Shown: positions 22,471-30,949 of the stretch, one piece after another
Layout: every line of letters begins with the position of its first letter
Position numbering within the stretch: position 1 is the first letter of the stretch
Assembly (NCBI RefSeq): GCF_024436035.1
Contig: NZ_JANFNG010000044.1
Span: forward strand, 1-42,093
Direction of reading: 5' to 3'
Origin: Streptomyces humicola
GTDB lineage: Bacteria; Actinomycetota; Actinomycetes; Streptomycetales; Streptomycetaceae
DNA length: 42,093 bases
Translations under genes and position numbers: made by a program
Notes under the pieces: generated by a model
Told to the model about the DNA's origin: nothing
Databases searched by the model: none
What the model saw: the letters and a program-made list of their open reading frames with translations, nothing else

Positions 22471-23325
22471 TCATCCGTCCGTGACCACGCGCGTGAAATG
22501 GGTGACCGTGGCGGCCATTGCGTCGCGCGCTGAGGCCAGGCAGCGTCGCGGGTCGACAACCTCCGGATCGGCGGCCAACGCTTCCCGGACGGCGATCGAG
22601 AAGGCGATGTTGAGCGCCGTACCGATGTTGATCTTCGTCATTCCGGCGGCCACCGCGGCGGACAGCTCGGTGTCCGGCACGCCCGAGGAACCGTGCAGGA
22701 CGAGCGGCACGGGCACCGCCGTTCGCAGTCGGCCGATCAGTGCGTGGTCGAGTGTCGCGCTCCGCTCGGTCATCGCGTGCGAACTGCCGACGGCGACCGC
22801 CAGGGCGTCGACGCCGGTCGCGGCGGCGTACGCGGACGCCTCGCCGGGATCGGTCCGCACGCCCGGCGCGTGGGCGTTCAGCGGGGGGTCGCCCGGCTTC
22901 CCGCCGACCCTGCCGAGCTCGGCCTCGAACCACAGCCCGTTGCGGTGCGCCCACTCGGCCGCCTCTGCCGTCGCCTTGACGTTCTCTTCGTACGGCAGCG
23001 CCGACGCGTCGAACATCACGGAGGAGAAGCCGGCGTCGGCCGCGCAGTGCAGCAGCGCGCCGTCGTCCACGTGGTCCAGATGGAGCGCGAGCGGGACCGA
23101 GCTGCCGCGGGCCACCTCGGCCGCGGCACGCGCAAGCGGGCCCACGCGCCCGCCGTGGAACTTCACGGCGTTCTGGCTGATCTGCAGGACGGCGGCGCTC
23201 GCCGCGGCCTCCGCCCCGGCGGCGATCGCCTCGGCGTGCTCCAGACTGATCACGTTGAACGCCGGCAGCCCTCGGCCCGCGTCGCGCGCGGCCGAGACGA
23301 GGTCGCCGGTGGTGGCGAGGGTCAT
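22471..23325 (-). CDS. Class II ketose-bisphosphate aldolase (tagatose/fructose type)
   Basis: A 284-residue zinc aldolase of the FbaA/GatY/KbaY family. The zinc ligands are in LALHLDHVDD (first His pair region), EAELG and PLVLHGSSGV; FDASALPYEENV is the typical phosphate-side loop. Length and context point to the GatY/KbaY type, which cleaves tagatose-1,6-bisphosphate to DHAP and glyceraldehyde-3-phosphate, rather than glycolytic Fba. It lies 24 bases behind the SIS isomerase gene with ACGGAG before its ATG, so the two form an operon. A hexose-phosphate kinase, needed to complete the route, is not in the window. Confidence 0.88.
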   Translation of the reverse strand: MTLATTGDLVSAARDAGRGLPAFNVISLEHAEAIAAGAEAAASAAVLQISQNAVKFHGGRVGPLARAAAEVARGSSVPLALHLDHVDDGALLHCAADAGFSSVMFDASALPYEENVKATAEAAEWAHRNGLWFEAELGRVGGKPGDPPLNAHAPGVRTDPGEASAYAAATGVDALAVAVGSSHAMTERSATLDHALIGRLRTAVPVPLVLHGSSGVPDTELSAAVAAGMTKINIGTALNIAFSIAVREALAADPEVVDPRRCLASARDAMAATVTHFTRVVTDG

Positions 23326-23349
23326 GGTTCTCCGTCAGTGGGTGCAGGG

Positions 23350-24294
23350 TCAGAGGATCACGGAGCGGGTGAGGTTGCGCGGGCGGTCCGGGTCGAACGA
23401 GCGCGCTTCGGCGACGGCGACGGCGAGCCGCTGTGCGCGCACCAGATCGGCCATCGGGTCGCGGGCGGAGGCGTCGCCGGATTCCGCAGTGAGGCAGCCG
23501 CCGGTTGCGGCGACGGTGTCGGCGAGCCCGGCGGGCAGCTCGCCGAACATCCACACCGCGCGGCCGGGGCCGGTGATGGAGACCGGGCCGTGCCGGTATT
23601 CCATCGCGGGGTAGGCCTCGGTCCAGGCGCCGGCCGCCTCCCGCATCTTCAACCCCGCCTCCTGCGCCAGGCCGTAGGTCCAGCCGGTGCCGAGGAAGGT
23701 GATCTGGGAGGCCTCCAGCAGGGCGGCGGGCAGCGGTTCGCCGACGGCCGGCTCGGCGTCGGCAGCCGCCTCGGCGACGGTGCGCACCCCGGCGGGCAGC
23801 GCTCCTTCGGCTTCGAGATGGGTGCGCAGCAGCGCCAGGGCGCTGGTGGCGAAGCGGGTCTGCACCACGGACTCCTCGTCGGCGAAGTCCAGCACCACCA
23901 CGTCGTCGGCCGCATGCATCACGGGTGTGGCCGGGTCGGCGGTGAGAGCGACCGTGGGCGTGGACGCGCCGATGCGGTCGAGCAGGGCGAGCACCTCCGT
24001 CGTCGTACCGGAGCGGCTGATCGCCACGATACGGTCGTAGGCTCGGCCGTACGGGAACTCCGAGGCGGCGAAGGCGTCGGTCTCGCCGTGACCGCCCGCC
24101 TCGCGCAGCGCCGCGTACGACTGCGCCATGAACCACGAGGTGCCGCATCCGACCACGGCGACCCGCTCCCCGCGTCGCGGCAGGGCGGCGGCGCGCTTGG
24201 CGGCCAGATCGGCGGCCCGCCGCCAGCACTCGGGCTGGGAGGCGATCTCCACCGAGGTCCGGCGGGGGGAGGGGGACGGGCCGGTGGTCGCCAT
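23350..24294 (-). CDS. SIS-domain sugar isomerase/deaminase (AgaS-like)
   Basis: A 314-residue protein with two SIS domains: the first around VAVVGCGTSWFMAQSYAALRE and ISRSGTTTEVLALL, the second around LGTGWTYGLAQEAGLKMREA and MEYRHGPVSI. It lacks the glutaminase half of GlmS, so it is a stand-alone isomerase of the AgaS/FrlB kind. The likely reaction is deamination and isomerisation of an amino-sugar phosphate such as galactosamine-6-phosphate. ATG 24294 follows AGAGGAG by 6 bases. It is the first gene of the operon with the aldolase and is divergent from the DeoR regulator across 126 bases. Confidence 0.87.
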   Translation of the reverse strand: MATTGPSPSPRRTSVEIASQPECWRRAADLAAKRAAALPRRGERVAVVGCGTSWFMAQSYAALREAGGHGETDAFAASEFPYGRAYDRIVAISRSGTTTEVLALLDRIGASTPTVALTADPATPVMHAADDVVVLDFADEESVVQTRFATSALALLRTHLEAEGALPAGVRTVAEAAADAEPAVGEPLPAALLEASQITFLGTGWTYGLAQEAGLKMREAAGAWTEAYPAMEYRHGPVSITGPGRAVWMFGELPAGLADTVAATGGCLTAESGDASARDPMADLVRAQRLAVAVAEARSFDPDRPRNLTRSVIL

Positions 24295-24348
24295 GGATAC
24301 TCCTCTGATCGGCAGGCCGTCGGAAGATGCCGGCCAAGCATACGACGC

Positions 24349-24396
24349 TTGCGTGAAGTTGCGCGTAATCTACGTGTTTCAAGCAGGCTTACGCAA
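24349..24396. promoter_or_regulatory. Candidate DeoR operator array
   Basis: Three TTGCG half-sites lie between the divergent SIS and DeoR genes: two direct copies ten bases apart (24349-24353 and 24359-24363, in TTGCGTGAAG-TTGCGCGTAA) and one inverted (24392-24396, GCTTACGCAA). Repeats one helical turn apart are typical for DeoR-family regulators. Confidence 0.45.
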
Positions 24397-24420
24397 TGAA
24401 CCGAGAGAAGGTGGCGTGGA

Positions 24421-25215
24421 GTGTCTCGATACGAGCGGTGGAACGCGCTGATGGAACTGCTCGCCGAGCACCGCCAGCTCTCGGTCGAGGAGGCAGCGGC
24501 GGCGCTGCGGGTGTCGGCGGCGACGATCCGCCGCGACCTCGACCAACTGGCGCGGCAGCAGATGCTCACCCGCACCCGAGGCGGCGCCGTCGCGCACAGC
24601 GTCTCCTACGACCTGCCGCTGCGCTACAAGACCGCACGCAACGCCGACGAGAAGCAGCGGATCGCGGCGGCCGCGGCGGAACTCGTCTCGCCCGGGGCCG
24701 TCGTCGGGCTCAACGGCGGCACCACGACCACGGAGGTCGCCCGTGCACTCGTCCAGCGTCCCGACATCGCCGAGCAGTCGGACGACGGGCCGTCCCCGGC
24801 GCTCACCGTCGTCACCAACGCACTCAACATCGCCAACGAGTTGGCCGTGCGCGCGCAGGTGAAGATCGTCGTCACCGGCGGCGTCGCCCGTCCGCAGTCG
24901 TACGAGCTGACCGGGCCGCTCGCCGCCGGTGTGCTCTGCGAACTCACCCTCGACGTCGCGATTCTCGGCGTGGACGCCGTCGACGCCGAGCATGGCGCGA
25001 CCGCTCATAACGAGGGTGAGGCGAGCATCAACCGGCTGCTCGCCGAACGCGCCCGCCGCGTCGTTCTGGTCGCCGACTCCTCGAAGATCGGCAACCGCGC
25101 CTTCGCCAGGATCTGCCCGATCGGCACGGTGGACGTCCTCGTCACCGACACAGGCGCGAGCGAGGAGGCCGTGCACCGGCTGAGCGAGGCAGGTCCGCAG
25201 GTCATCACGGCCTGA
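24421..25215 (+). CDS. DeoR/GlpR-family transcriptional regulator
   Basis: A 264-residue sugar-phosphate-responsive repressor. The N-terminal helix-turn-helix is SVEEAAAALRVSAATIRRDLDQLARQQMLTRTRGGAV (about residues 20-56). The effector domain resembles ribose-5-phosphate isomerase, with GLNGGTTTTEVARAL as its phosphate loop and VADSSKIG near the end, both standard for the family. GTG 24421 follows AAGGTGG by 6 bases. It probably represses the divergent SIS-aldolase operon until an amino-sugar or ketose phosphate accumulates. Three TTGCG half-sites in the shared promoter region are candidate binding sites. Confidence 0.9.
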   Translation: MSRYERWNALMELLAEHRQLSVEEAAAALRVSAATIRRDLDQLARQQMLTRTRGGAVAHSVSYDLPLRYKTARNADEKQRIAAAAAELVSPGAVVGLNGGTTTTEVARALVQRPDIAEQSDDGPSPALTVVTNALNIANELAVRAQVKIVVTGGVARPQSYELTGPLAAGVLCELTLDVAILGVDAVDAEHGATAHNEGEASINRLLAERARRVVLVADSSKIGNRAFARICPIGTVDVLVTDTGASEEAVHRLSEAGPQVITA

Positions 25216-25246
25216 CGCTCTCTGATGGAGACATGCCAAAGCGCCG

Positions 25247-25252
25247 TAGAGT
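25247..25252 (+). promoter_or_regulatory. -10 box giving a leaderless AtuA-family mRNA
   Basis: TAGAGT ends 6 bases before the ATG at 25259. The region has no ribosome binding site, which agrees with a leaderless start. A -35 box is weak (TGATGG near 25223). Confidence 0.45.
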
Positions 25253-25258
25253 GACGCC

Positions 25259-27040
25259 ATGACGGAACCGCGTCCGACGATTCCCCCGGCTACAGCCGGG
25301 AGACACGCGCTGCGCATCGCCAACTGCTCCGGCTTCTACGGCGACCGGCTCTCCGCAGCACGCGAGATGGTCGAGGGCGGTCCGATCGACGTCCTCACCG
25401 GCGACTACCTCGCCGAGCTGACGATGCTCATCCTCTGGAAGGCCAAGCAGCGGGATCCCGACGCCGGTTACGCGGTCTCCTTCCTCGCCCAGACGCAGGA
25501 CGTGCTCGGCGCGTGCCTGGAACGCGGCATCAAGATTGTCGTCAATGCCGGAGGGCTCAACCCGGGCGGACTCGCCCGCAGGGTCGGCGAACTCGCCGCG
25601 CTCGGCGGACTGCACCCGGTCATCGCCCACGTCGAAGGCGATGATCTCCTCGGGCGCCTTACCGAACTCCAGTCCCAGGGGCACGAGTTCGCCCATCTCG
25701 CCACCGGCCAGCCGCTCGCCGAGGCCGGCGTGCAGCCGGTGACGGCCAATGCGTATCTCGGTGCCTGGGGGATCACCGAAGCGCTCAAGGCCGGGGCGGA
25801 CGTGGTGATCTGCGGGCGCGTCACCGACGCCTCGCTCGTCGTCGGGCCCGCAGCATGGGCGTTCGACTGGGCGCCCGACGACTGGGACGCCCTCGCCGGA
25901 GCGGTCACCGCGGGCCACATCATCGAATGCGGGGCCCAGGCGACCGGCGGCAACTTCTCCTTCTTCACCGAGATCGCCGACCCCGTCCACCCCGGCTTCC
26001 CCATCGCCGAGATGCACCCCGACGGCTCCTGCGTGATCACCAAGCACCAGGGCACCGGCGGAGCCGTCACCGTGGAGACGGTCACCGCCCAGCTGCTGTA
26101 CGAGATCGACCGTCCCGCCTACCTCAACCCCGACGTCGTGGCCCGCTTCGACACCCTGCGGCTCACCCAGGCCGCCCCTGACCGGGTCGCCGTCACCGGC
26201 GCACGCGGCGAGCCCGCCCCGCAGACGCTCAAGGTCTGCCTCAACCACCGTGGCGGCTACCGCGCCAGCTTCACCCTCGTGCTCACCGGCCTCGACATCG
26301 ACGCGAAGGCGGAGTTCGCCAAGGCCTCGCTCCTCGACGCGATCGGTGGCCCGGACCGATTCGCCGCCGTCGACTTCCGCCTCGTACGGCAGGAGGACGG
26401 CGCACGGCTGACCATGACTGTCAAGGACCCCGACGAGCACAAGGCAGGACGGGAGCTGTTCACCGCGGTCGCCGAGACGGGCCTGTCCGGTTACCCGGGG
26501 CTCCACCTCGAACACGCCTCGCCGCGCGCGAGCGAGTACGGCGTGTACTGGCCCGCCCTGCTCACCGCGGACTGCGTCCGGCAGTGGGCGGTGCTGCCCG
26601 ACGGGCGCCGCATCGAGGCCCCTCGCCCGCCCACGACGCCCGTCCGCCGCTCGGCCTCCACTCGCCCGGCACCGGGTCCCCGGGACGCGGCGCCGTCCGG
26701 ACCGACGGTCCGGGCCCCGCTCGGGAGCCTGATCGGAGCCCGCTCCGGCGACAAGGGCGGCGACGCCCATGTGGGTCTGTGGGCGCGCACCGACGAAGCG
26801 TACGCCTGGCTGCGCACCTTCCTGGACACCGGACGGCTGCGCCGGCTGCTGCCCGAGGCCGAGCACCTGCCCGTCCGCCGCTACGAGTTGGCGAACCTGC
26901 GTGCCGTGAACTTCGTCGTCCACGGCCTGCTCGGTGACGGCGTCGCCGCGTCCACCCGGCCGGATCCGCAGGCCAAGGCGCTCGGCGAGTTCCTCCGCTC
27001 GTGCCCTGTCGACATCCCCGCCGCACTGCTCGGTGAGTGA
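25259..27040 (+). CDS. AtuA family protein (DUF1446), acyclic terpene utilisation-like
   Basis: A 593-residue cytoplasmic protein. Residues about 17-460 form the DUF1446 domain (RIANCSGFYGDRLSAAREMV at the start, VVICGRVTDASLVVGP in the middle, GGNFSFFTEI after it). Residues about 495-590 are the small C-terminal AtuA-like domain (LIGARSGDKGGDAHVGLWAR). A Pro/Arg-rich linker joins them. AtuA of Pseudomonas belongs to citronellol/geraniol breakdown, but no other atu-type gene (acyl-CoA carboxylase, dehydrogenase) is in the window. The role here is unproven. The start is ATG 25259, set by the -10 box 6 bases upstream. Confidence 0.85.
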   Translation: MTEPRPTIPPATAGRHALRIANCSGFYGDRLSAAREMVEGGPIDVLTGDYLAELTMLILWKAKQRDPDAGYAVSFLAQTQDVLGACLERGIKIVVNAGGLNPGGLARRVGELAALGGLHPVIAHVEGDDLLGRLTELQSQGHEFAHLATGQPLAEAGVQPVTANAYLGAWGITEALKAGADVVICGRVTDASLVVGPAAWAFDWAPDDWDALAGAVTAGHIIECGAQATGGNFSFFTEIADPVHPGFPIAEMHPDGSCVITKHQGTGGAVTVETVTAQLLYEIDRPAYLNPDVVARFDTLRLTQAAPDRVAVTGARGEPAPQTLKVCLNHRGGYRASFTLVLTGLDIDAKAEFAKASLLDAIGGPDRFAAVDFRLVRQEDGARLTMTVKDPDEHKAGRELFTAVAETGLSGYPGLHLEHASPRASEYGVYWPALLTADCVRQWAVLPDGRRIEAPRPPTTPVRRSASTRPAPGPRDAAPSGPTVRAPLGSLIGARSGDKGGDAHVGLWARTDEAYAWLRTFLDTGRLRRLLPEAEHLPVRRYELANLRAVNFVVHGLLGDGVAASTRPDPQAKALGEFLRSCPVDIPAALLGE

Positions 27041-27088
27041 ACCGCCGCTGCCGGGGTACGCGAAGGACGCGCAGCACGGAGGTGCGCC

Positions 27089-27316
27089 ATGCATGCAACG
27101 CACGTGATGCACGCGATGTCGCAGCGGGGACCGTGGCCCGATCCGGTGCCGAAGCCGCCGCCGGAGCCAACGAGCCCGGGGCCCGACCCGGGCCCGCTGC
27201 CGGGACCGGGCCCGGAGGAGCCGCCTGCGCCGGAGCCCGATCCCGTACCGGCCCCGGGGCCGCGCCCCGACCCGATGCCGCCGCCGATACCGGGCCCCGG
27301 CCCGCTGCAAAGATGA
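27089..27316 (+). CDS. Proline-rich microprotein
   Basis: A 75-residue frame starting MHATHVMHAMSQRGPWPDP and continuing as an almost pure Pro/Gly/Glu/Asp repeat (units like PxPDPxPxPGPGP). It has no membrane segment or cysteine. It looks real because GGAGG (27078-27082) is placed 6 bases before the ATG and the frame fits the gap between two good genes. Low-complexity Pro-rich chains are intrinsically disordered; function unknown. The GC-rich composition alone could create such a frame by chance, which limits confidence. It follows the AtuA-family gene by 48 bases and is convergent with the sphingomyelinase-like gene. Confidence 0.5.
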   Translation: MHATHVMHAMSQRGPWPDPVPKPPPEPTSPGPDPGPLPGPGPEEPPAPEPDPVPAPGPRPDPMPPPIPGPGPLQR

Positions 27317-27328
27317 GATCAGCCGCGG

Positions 27329-28369
27329 TCAGCCGAGCGTGAACGTCGCCTGCACCGGGTAGTGGTCGCTGGGCGCGTACGTGTCGGTCTGCCCCTGTGC
27401 CCAGCCCGCCTGCGGGTCGAAGTCGGTGCCGACCGTGGGCAGCCCGTCCGGGACCGGCCGCCCCGGGGCGTTGAGATAGCCGAGGTAGTCGACGTCGTCG
27501 GAGAGGTCAGTGGGGAAGCTCTCGACACCGGCCATGTACTGGCACCAGGCCGAGACGGGGCAGTCGATCGTGGTGAGCGTCTGGCTCGGATCGGTGGCCG
27601 GCGTGCCGAGCACACCGCCCACTGCGGATTCCGCGTTGGTGTAGTCGCCGCGCGACTGGCCGCCGTAGTACTCGACGTTCAGGTCGCCGCCGATCAGCAC
27701 CGGCGCCGAGGCTCCGGCGATGCCGTTCACCCAGCTGTGGATCTCCCCGAGCTGCGCGAGTCTGGTCGCCTGCGTGGTGTCGGTCGACGTGCCCGACTGG
27801 TCGGCCTGCAGGTGGGTACCGACCACCCAGGTCTTCACCCCGTTCTTGTCGATCTCGGCCAGGTCCGCGCCCTTGTTGGCGTTGTAGTCCCAGGTTCCCG
27901 TGGTGGAGTTGGAGAAGACATGGGCGTACTGGGCGTCGATCGGATACTTCGAGAGGATCATGGTCCCGCCGTTGATCATGAACGGGCTGTTGGAGCAGTC
28001 GCCGCTGATGCCGTTCCAGCCACCGCCCGAGCAGACCTGCCCGACGACAGGGGTCTGGTAGGGGTAGAGATCGGCGAGGTCGGAGGTGATGCTGTCGGTC
28101 GAGTCGTGGTTGAAGAGCTCGTCGAGGATGACGACATCGGCGTTGTGCTTGCGGATGACCGCCTCAACGTTCGGGGTCCGTTCGGCAGCCTTCTCGTTCT
28201 CCACCGAGTCGACGACGGCGGTGGCCAGGTCGACGTTCCAGGCGAACACCGAGAGAGTGGAGCCGGAGCCGGCCGGCGTCGCCGCGTGGGCGGCGGATCC
28301 GGGAACGACCGCGGCCAGCGCCAGGGCGAGAGCAGCCGCGGCTGACGTGCGCAGGAACCGCAAGGACAT
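27329..28369 (-). CDS. Secreted sphingomyelinase C-like phosphodiesterase
   Basis: A 346-residue protein of the endonuclease/exonuclease/phosphatase fold. The signal peptide (residues 1 to about 29) ends in AAHA, so it is secreted by Sec. Active-site blocks are FAWNV (metal Asn), ILDELFN (metal Glu), GTHLQ, GGDLNVEY (Asp/Asn) and SDHYPV (catalytic His). Spacing and the YPYQTPVVG motif match streptomycete sphingomyelin phosphodiesterases better than nucleases. Substrate choice is inferred. ATG 28369 follows GGAGGTTCC. A strong hairpin (28388-28409) stands just upstream of the ribosome binding site. Confidence 0.82.
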   Translation of the reverse strand: MSLRFLRTSAAAALALALAAVVPGSAAHAATPAGSGSTLSVFAWNVDLATAVVDSVENEKAAERTPNVEAVIRKHNADVVILDELFNHDSTDSITSDLADLYPYQTPVVGQVCSGGGWNGISGDCSNSPFMINGGTMILSKYPIDAQYAHVFSNSTTGTWDYNANKGADLAEIDKNGVKTWVVGTHLQADQSGTSTDTTQATRLAQLGEIHSWVNGIAGASAPVLIGGDLNVEYYGGQSRGDYTNAESAVGGVLGTPATDPSQTLTTIDCPVSAWCQYMAGVESFPTDLSDDVDYLGYLNAPGRPVPDGLPTVGTDFDPQAGWAQGQTDTYAPSDHYPVQATFTLG

Positions 28370-28387
28370 GGAACCTCCGTTGGACGG

Positions 28388-28409
28388 CCGGCCCGCGGGT
28401 GCGGGCCGG
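28388..28409 (-). terminator. Hairpin between the MarR and sphingomyelinase-like genes
   Basis: CCGGCCCGC (28388-28396) and GCGGGCCGG (28401-28409) form a perfect 9-bp stem with a GGGT loop. It lies about 100 bases past the MarR stop and 18 bases before the next ATG, so it could end MarR transcription or stabilise or limit translation of the secreted enzyme's mRNA. Confidence 0.45.
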
Positions 28410-28507
28410 TGCGTGAATGAGTGCGCACAACGTAGGTGTGTCAGGCGACGGAAGATGAAACGTACGGGGAGAAAGCGGGGAGGACCAGTGATCGTACGGG
28501 CGTCGGC

Positions 28508-29011
28508 TCAGCCGGTGATCCCGCCGAGCTGTCCTTCGAGCAGCAGCAGCAACTCGCCGAGAATCCCCGCGAGTTCCTCCCTGCGCTCCTCGGTCAGTCC
28601 CGACAACAAGGACTTCTCGTAGGCGAGTTGTTCGGGCAGTACGCGGTCGATGAGCGTGCGTCCTGCGTCGGTGAGGGTGAGATGGGCGACCCTGCGATCG
28701 CGGGCGTCGGCGCGCCGCGCGACCAGACCGCGCTGTTCGAGCCGGCGGATCCGCTTGGTGACCGCGGCACCCGAGGCGAACGTCTCGCGGGCGAGCCGGC
28801 CAGGGGTCAGCTCCCCGCCGACCCGGCGCAGCGCACACAGGATCTCGAACTCGGGCCTGCTCAGCTCCTCCCGCCCCAGAGGGGCGTCCGTCACCTGCTG
28901 CAGCAGCGCGGTGCAGCGACCCAGTCGGCCCAGGACGGCGACGGGCGCGAGGTCGAGACCGGGATACGCCTGCTCCCACTGGCGTAGCACCGTCGCTACC
29001 GCATCCTCCAC
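28508..29011 (-). CDS. MarR-family transcriptional regulator
   Basis: A 167-residue winged-helix regulator. LSRPEFEILCALRRVGGELTPGRLARETFASGAAVTKRIRRLEQRGLVARR (about 48-98) is the MarR DNA-binding domain, and DARDRRVAHLTLTDAGRTLID is the wing and following helix. The C-terminal helix rich in Leu completes the dimer interface. Target genes are not obvious; the neighbouring secreted phosphodiesterase and FUSC protein are candidates. GTG 29011 with AGGACGGGG upstream fits the family's length; longer frames upstream run through a tandem duplication and are unlikely to be coding. Confidence 0.87.
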   Translation of the reverse strand: MEDAVATVLRQWEQAYPGLDLAPVAVLGRLGRCTALLQQVTDAPLGREELSRPEFEILCALRRVGGELTPGRLARETFASGAAVTKRIRRLEQRGLVARRADARDRRVAHLTLTDAGRTLIDRVLPEQLAYEKSLLSGLTEERREELAGILGELLLLLEGQLGGITG

Positions 29012-29023
29012 GCGCCCCGTCCT

Positions 29024-29051
29024 CTCTGTGCCTGCCGCTCTGTGCCTGCCG
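29024..29051 (+). repeat. Perfect 14-bp tandem duplication
   Basis: CTCTGTGCCTGCCG occurs twice head to tail directly upstream of the MarR start at 29011. It probably arose by replication slippage, and it changes the spacing of whatever promoter drives the MarR gene. Confidence 0.75.
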
Positions 29052-29096
29052 CCGTGCCGTGCTGTCCCCGGCTTGTCGCCTGGATCGTACGCGGGG

Positions 29097-30860
29097 TCAC
29101 GGTGGCGCCCCCGCAGTGGTGGGCCTCGGCGCCACTGCCGCGGTGTGGGGCCCCAGATCGGCGAGCAGCCGGTGAGCGGAACGTTCCGCCGCGGTGATCC
29201 GCTCCTCGGGCAGCGCGGCACTCCACCACTCCCCGGCCGCGGTGCCGACGGTTTCGCGCAGTTCGAGCAGCGCGCGGACCAGCCTCTCACGCGCCGCCGA
29301 ACGGCCGCACTCGCCACCGGGAAGGGCTGGACCGGCGAGCGCGAGGCGGGCCCGCGCGGCCGCGGCGCCGAGTCGCCCGAGCGCGGCCTCGACGTGCCCG
29401 GCCGCGCGGCGGTTGGGGACGACGAAGCAGGCGAGCAGTCCCGCCGCGGCCCCCAGACAGGTGTCGAGCCAGCGGCCGGCCACCAGCGCCTCGGCGGACT
29501 GGGGGCCGGCGAACTCCGTCATCACGAGCGCCATCGGTGTGATGAAGACGGAGGCCACCCAGTAGTTGCGGGCGATGGTGGCCTCGGTGGCGACCTGGCA
29601 CGCCAATACGACGCCGACGAGCGCCGCTTCGCCGCTCGCCGTCACCGGCAGGAGCGCGGTGAACAACAGGACGCCGATGAGATTGCCCAGCACGCGCTGG
29701 AGCGAACGGTGCCACGACAGCGCCGTGTTGGCGGCGAAGACGGCTGCGGCGGTGACCACGGCCCAGTACGGTCGCTCGACCCCGAGCGCCATCGACACCC
29801 ATCCGGCGAGTGCGCTTCCGACGGCGACCCTGGCCCCCGTCGGAAGCAGCGGGGAGCCGGGCGTGAACGCCCGGCGCACCGACCGGACTCCGCCCGCCTG
29901 CTCCTGGTCCGCCCGGCAGCGTACCGCCCGTTCGATGCCGGCGCCCGTGATCTCAACGTCCTCCGCGGCGTCACCGGCCATGACGGGCAGCGGACGCCCC
30001 TTGCGCAGATCGCGTGCGAAGCCGGTCAGCGCGTCGGCATCGACCGTGCCGTACAGCCCAGGAACCGACGCGAACGACTCGGAGCGCACCAACAGACGCA
30101 TCAGCCCGTCGAGTTCGGCGGAACGCGTGGCACTGCCCGCCGGCACCAGGAAGAGGGTGTGCCAGGCGGCGTTAACGGCCGCCACCGCCTCGTGCCGCCG
30201 CCGACCGGCAGGGGAGTGGGATGAGTCTGCCGGCGCCCGCAGCAGGCGGGCGACGGCCTCCAGCGCGCGGGCGACCGCGATGCGTTCCGGACCGCGCGGG
30301 CGCAGCAGCGCCGGCGCCATGCAGACCAGCCATGCGAGCGCGCCGCCGGCCAGCACCAGGGCGAGATGGCACGGCATCTCACCGAGGTGCTGGGGTACGA
30401 AGGCGGCGCCCGCCGACGCGAATGTGAGGACGACGCCCGCGGGTGGTCCGATGCGGGTCGCGTCGCAGATCACCTTGTGCGCCGCGGTGAGCAGTGCGAT
30501 CACCGCGACCCGTGCGGCGGTGGGGCCGACGACCGCTGCGGTGGTGAGCGCCACGCCGGTGGAGGCCAGCATCCCGGCGACGACCCAGGCGAGTGCCCGC
30601 GCCCGTGCCGCATAGGGCAGGCCGTGGGCGTACAGCGCGCACAGGCCTCCCGCGGAGGTGTAAAACGCGAGCTCCAAATGGCCGACGGCCAGCAGCGTGG
30701 CTTCAGGCACCCCGAGCGCGACCACCGCACTGAGAGCGCGCTTGTGCCACATGTCTGCGGCCGGACGCATCCGCAGGACGCCCCGCAATGGCAGCGCACG
30801 GCGCAGGCTGTGCAGCGGGCGGGCATCCGTCCTCCGGTGGCGAGGCGAGGTCCGTGGCAT
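29097..30860 (-). CDS. FUSC family inner-membrane protein
   Basis: A 587-residue protein with two clusters of membrane helices. One is near the N-terminus (about 40-175, beginning HKRALSAVVALGVPEATLLAVG). The other (about 330-480) is the FUSC domain with GVERPYWAVVTAAAVFAANTALSWHRSLQRVLGNLIG and RNYWVASVFITPMALVMTE. FUSC proteins include AaeB-type aromatic acid exporters and fusaric acid resistance components. The actinomycete members are poorly studied, so an export role is a family-based guess. ATG 30860 follows a TAGTAT -10 box by 7 bases, suggesting a leaderless mRNA. The 124-base region to the divergent gene at 30985 is unusually AT-rich for the window. Confidence 0.82.
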   Translation of the reverse strand: MPRTSPRHRRTDARPLHSLRRALPLRGVLRMRPAADMWHKRALSAVVALGVPEATLLAVGHLELAFYTSAGGLCALYAHGLPYAARARALAWVVAGMLASTGVALTTAAVVGPTAARVAVIALLTAAHKVICDATRIGPPAGVVLTFASAGAAFVPQHLGEMPCHLALVLAGGALAWLVCMAPALLRPRGPERIAVARALEAVARLLRAPADSSHSPAGRRRHEAVAAVNAAWHTLFLVPAGSATRSAELDGLMRLLVRSESFASVPGLYGTVDADALTGFARDLRKGRPLPVMAGDAAEDVEITGAGIERAVRCRADQEQAGGVRSVRRAFTPGSPLLPTGARVAVGSALAGWVSMALGVERPYWAVVTAAAVFAANTALSWHRSLQRVLGNLIGVLLFTALLPVTASGEAALVGVVLACQVATEATIARNYWVASVFITPMALVMTEFAGPQSAEALVAGRWLDTCLGAAAGLLACFVVPNRRAAGHVEAALGRLGAAAARARLALAGPALPGGECGRSAARERLVRALLELRETVGTAAGEWWSAALPEERITAAERSAHRLLADLGPHTAAVAPRPTTAGAPP

Positions 30861-30867
30861 ACACAAA

Positions 30868-30873
30868 ATACTA
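30868..30873 (-). promoter_or_regulatory. -10 box giving a leaderless FUSC mRNA
   Basis: TAGTAT on the minus strand, 7 bases before the ATG at 30860. No clear -35 box is seen at 17-18 bases; the surrounding bases are AT-rich. Confidence 0.5.
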
Positions 30874-30949
30874 TCAGGTGTTTTACTCGTGAAATAATTT
30901 CGTTCGAGTCGCGACGCCTGCAGCGGCTGCTTATGTTGGGCGGTAAATG

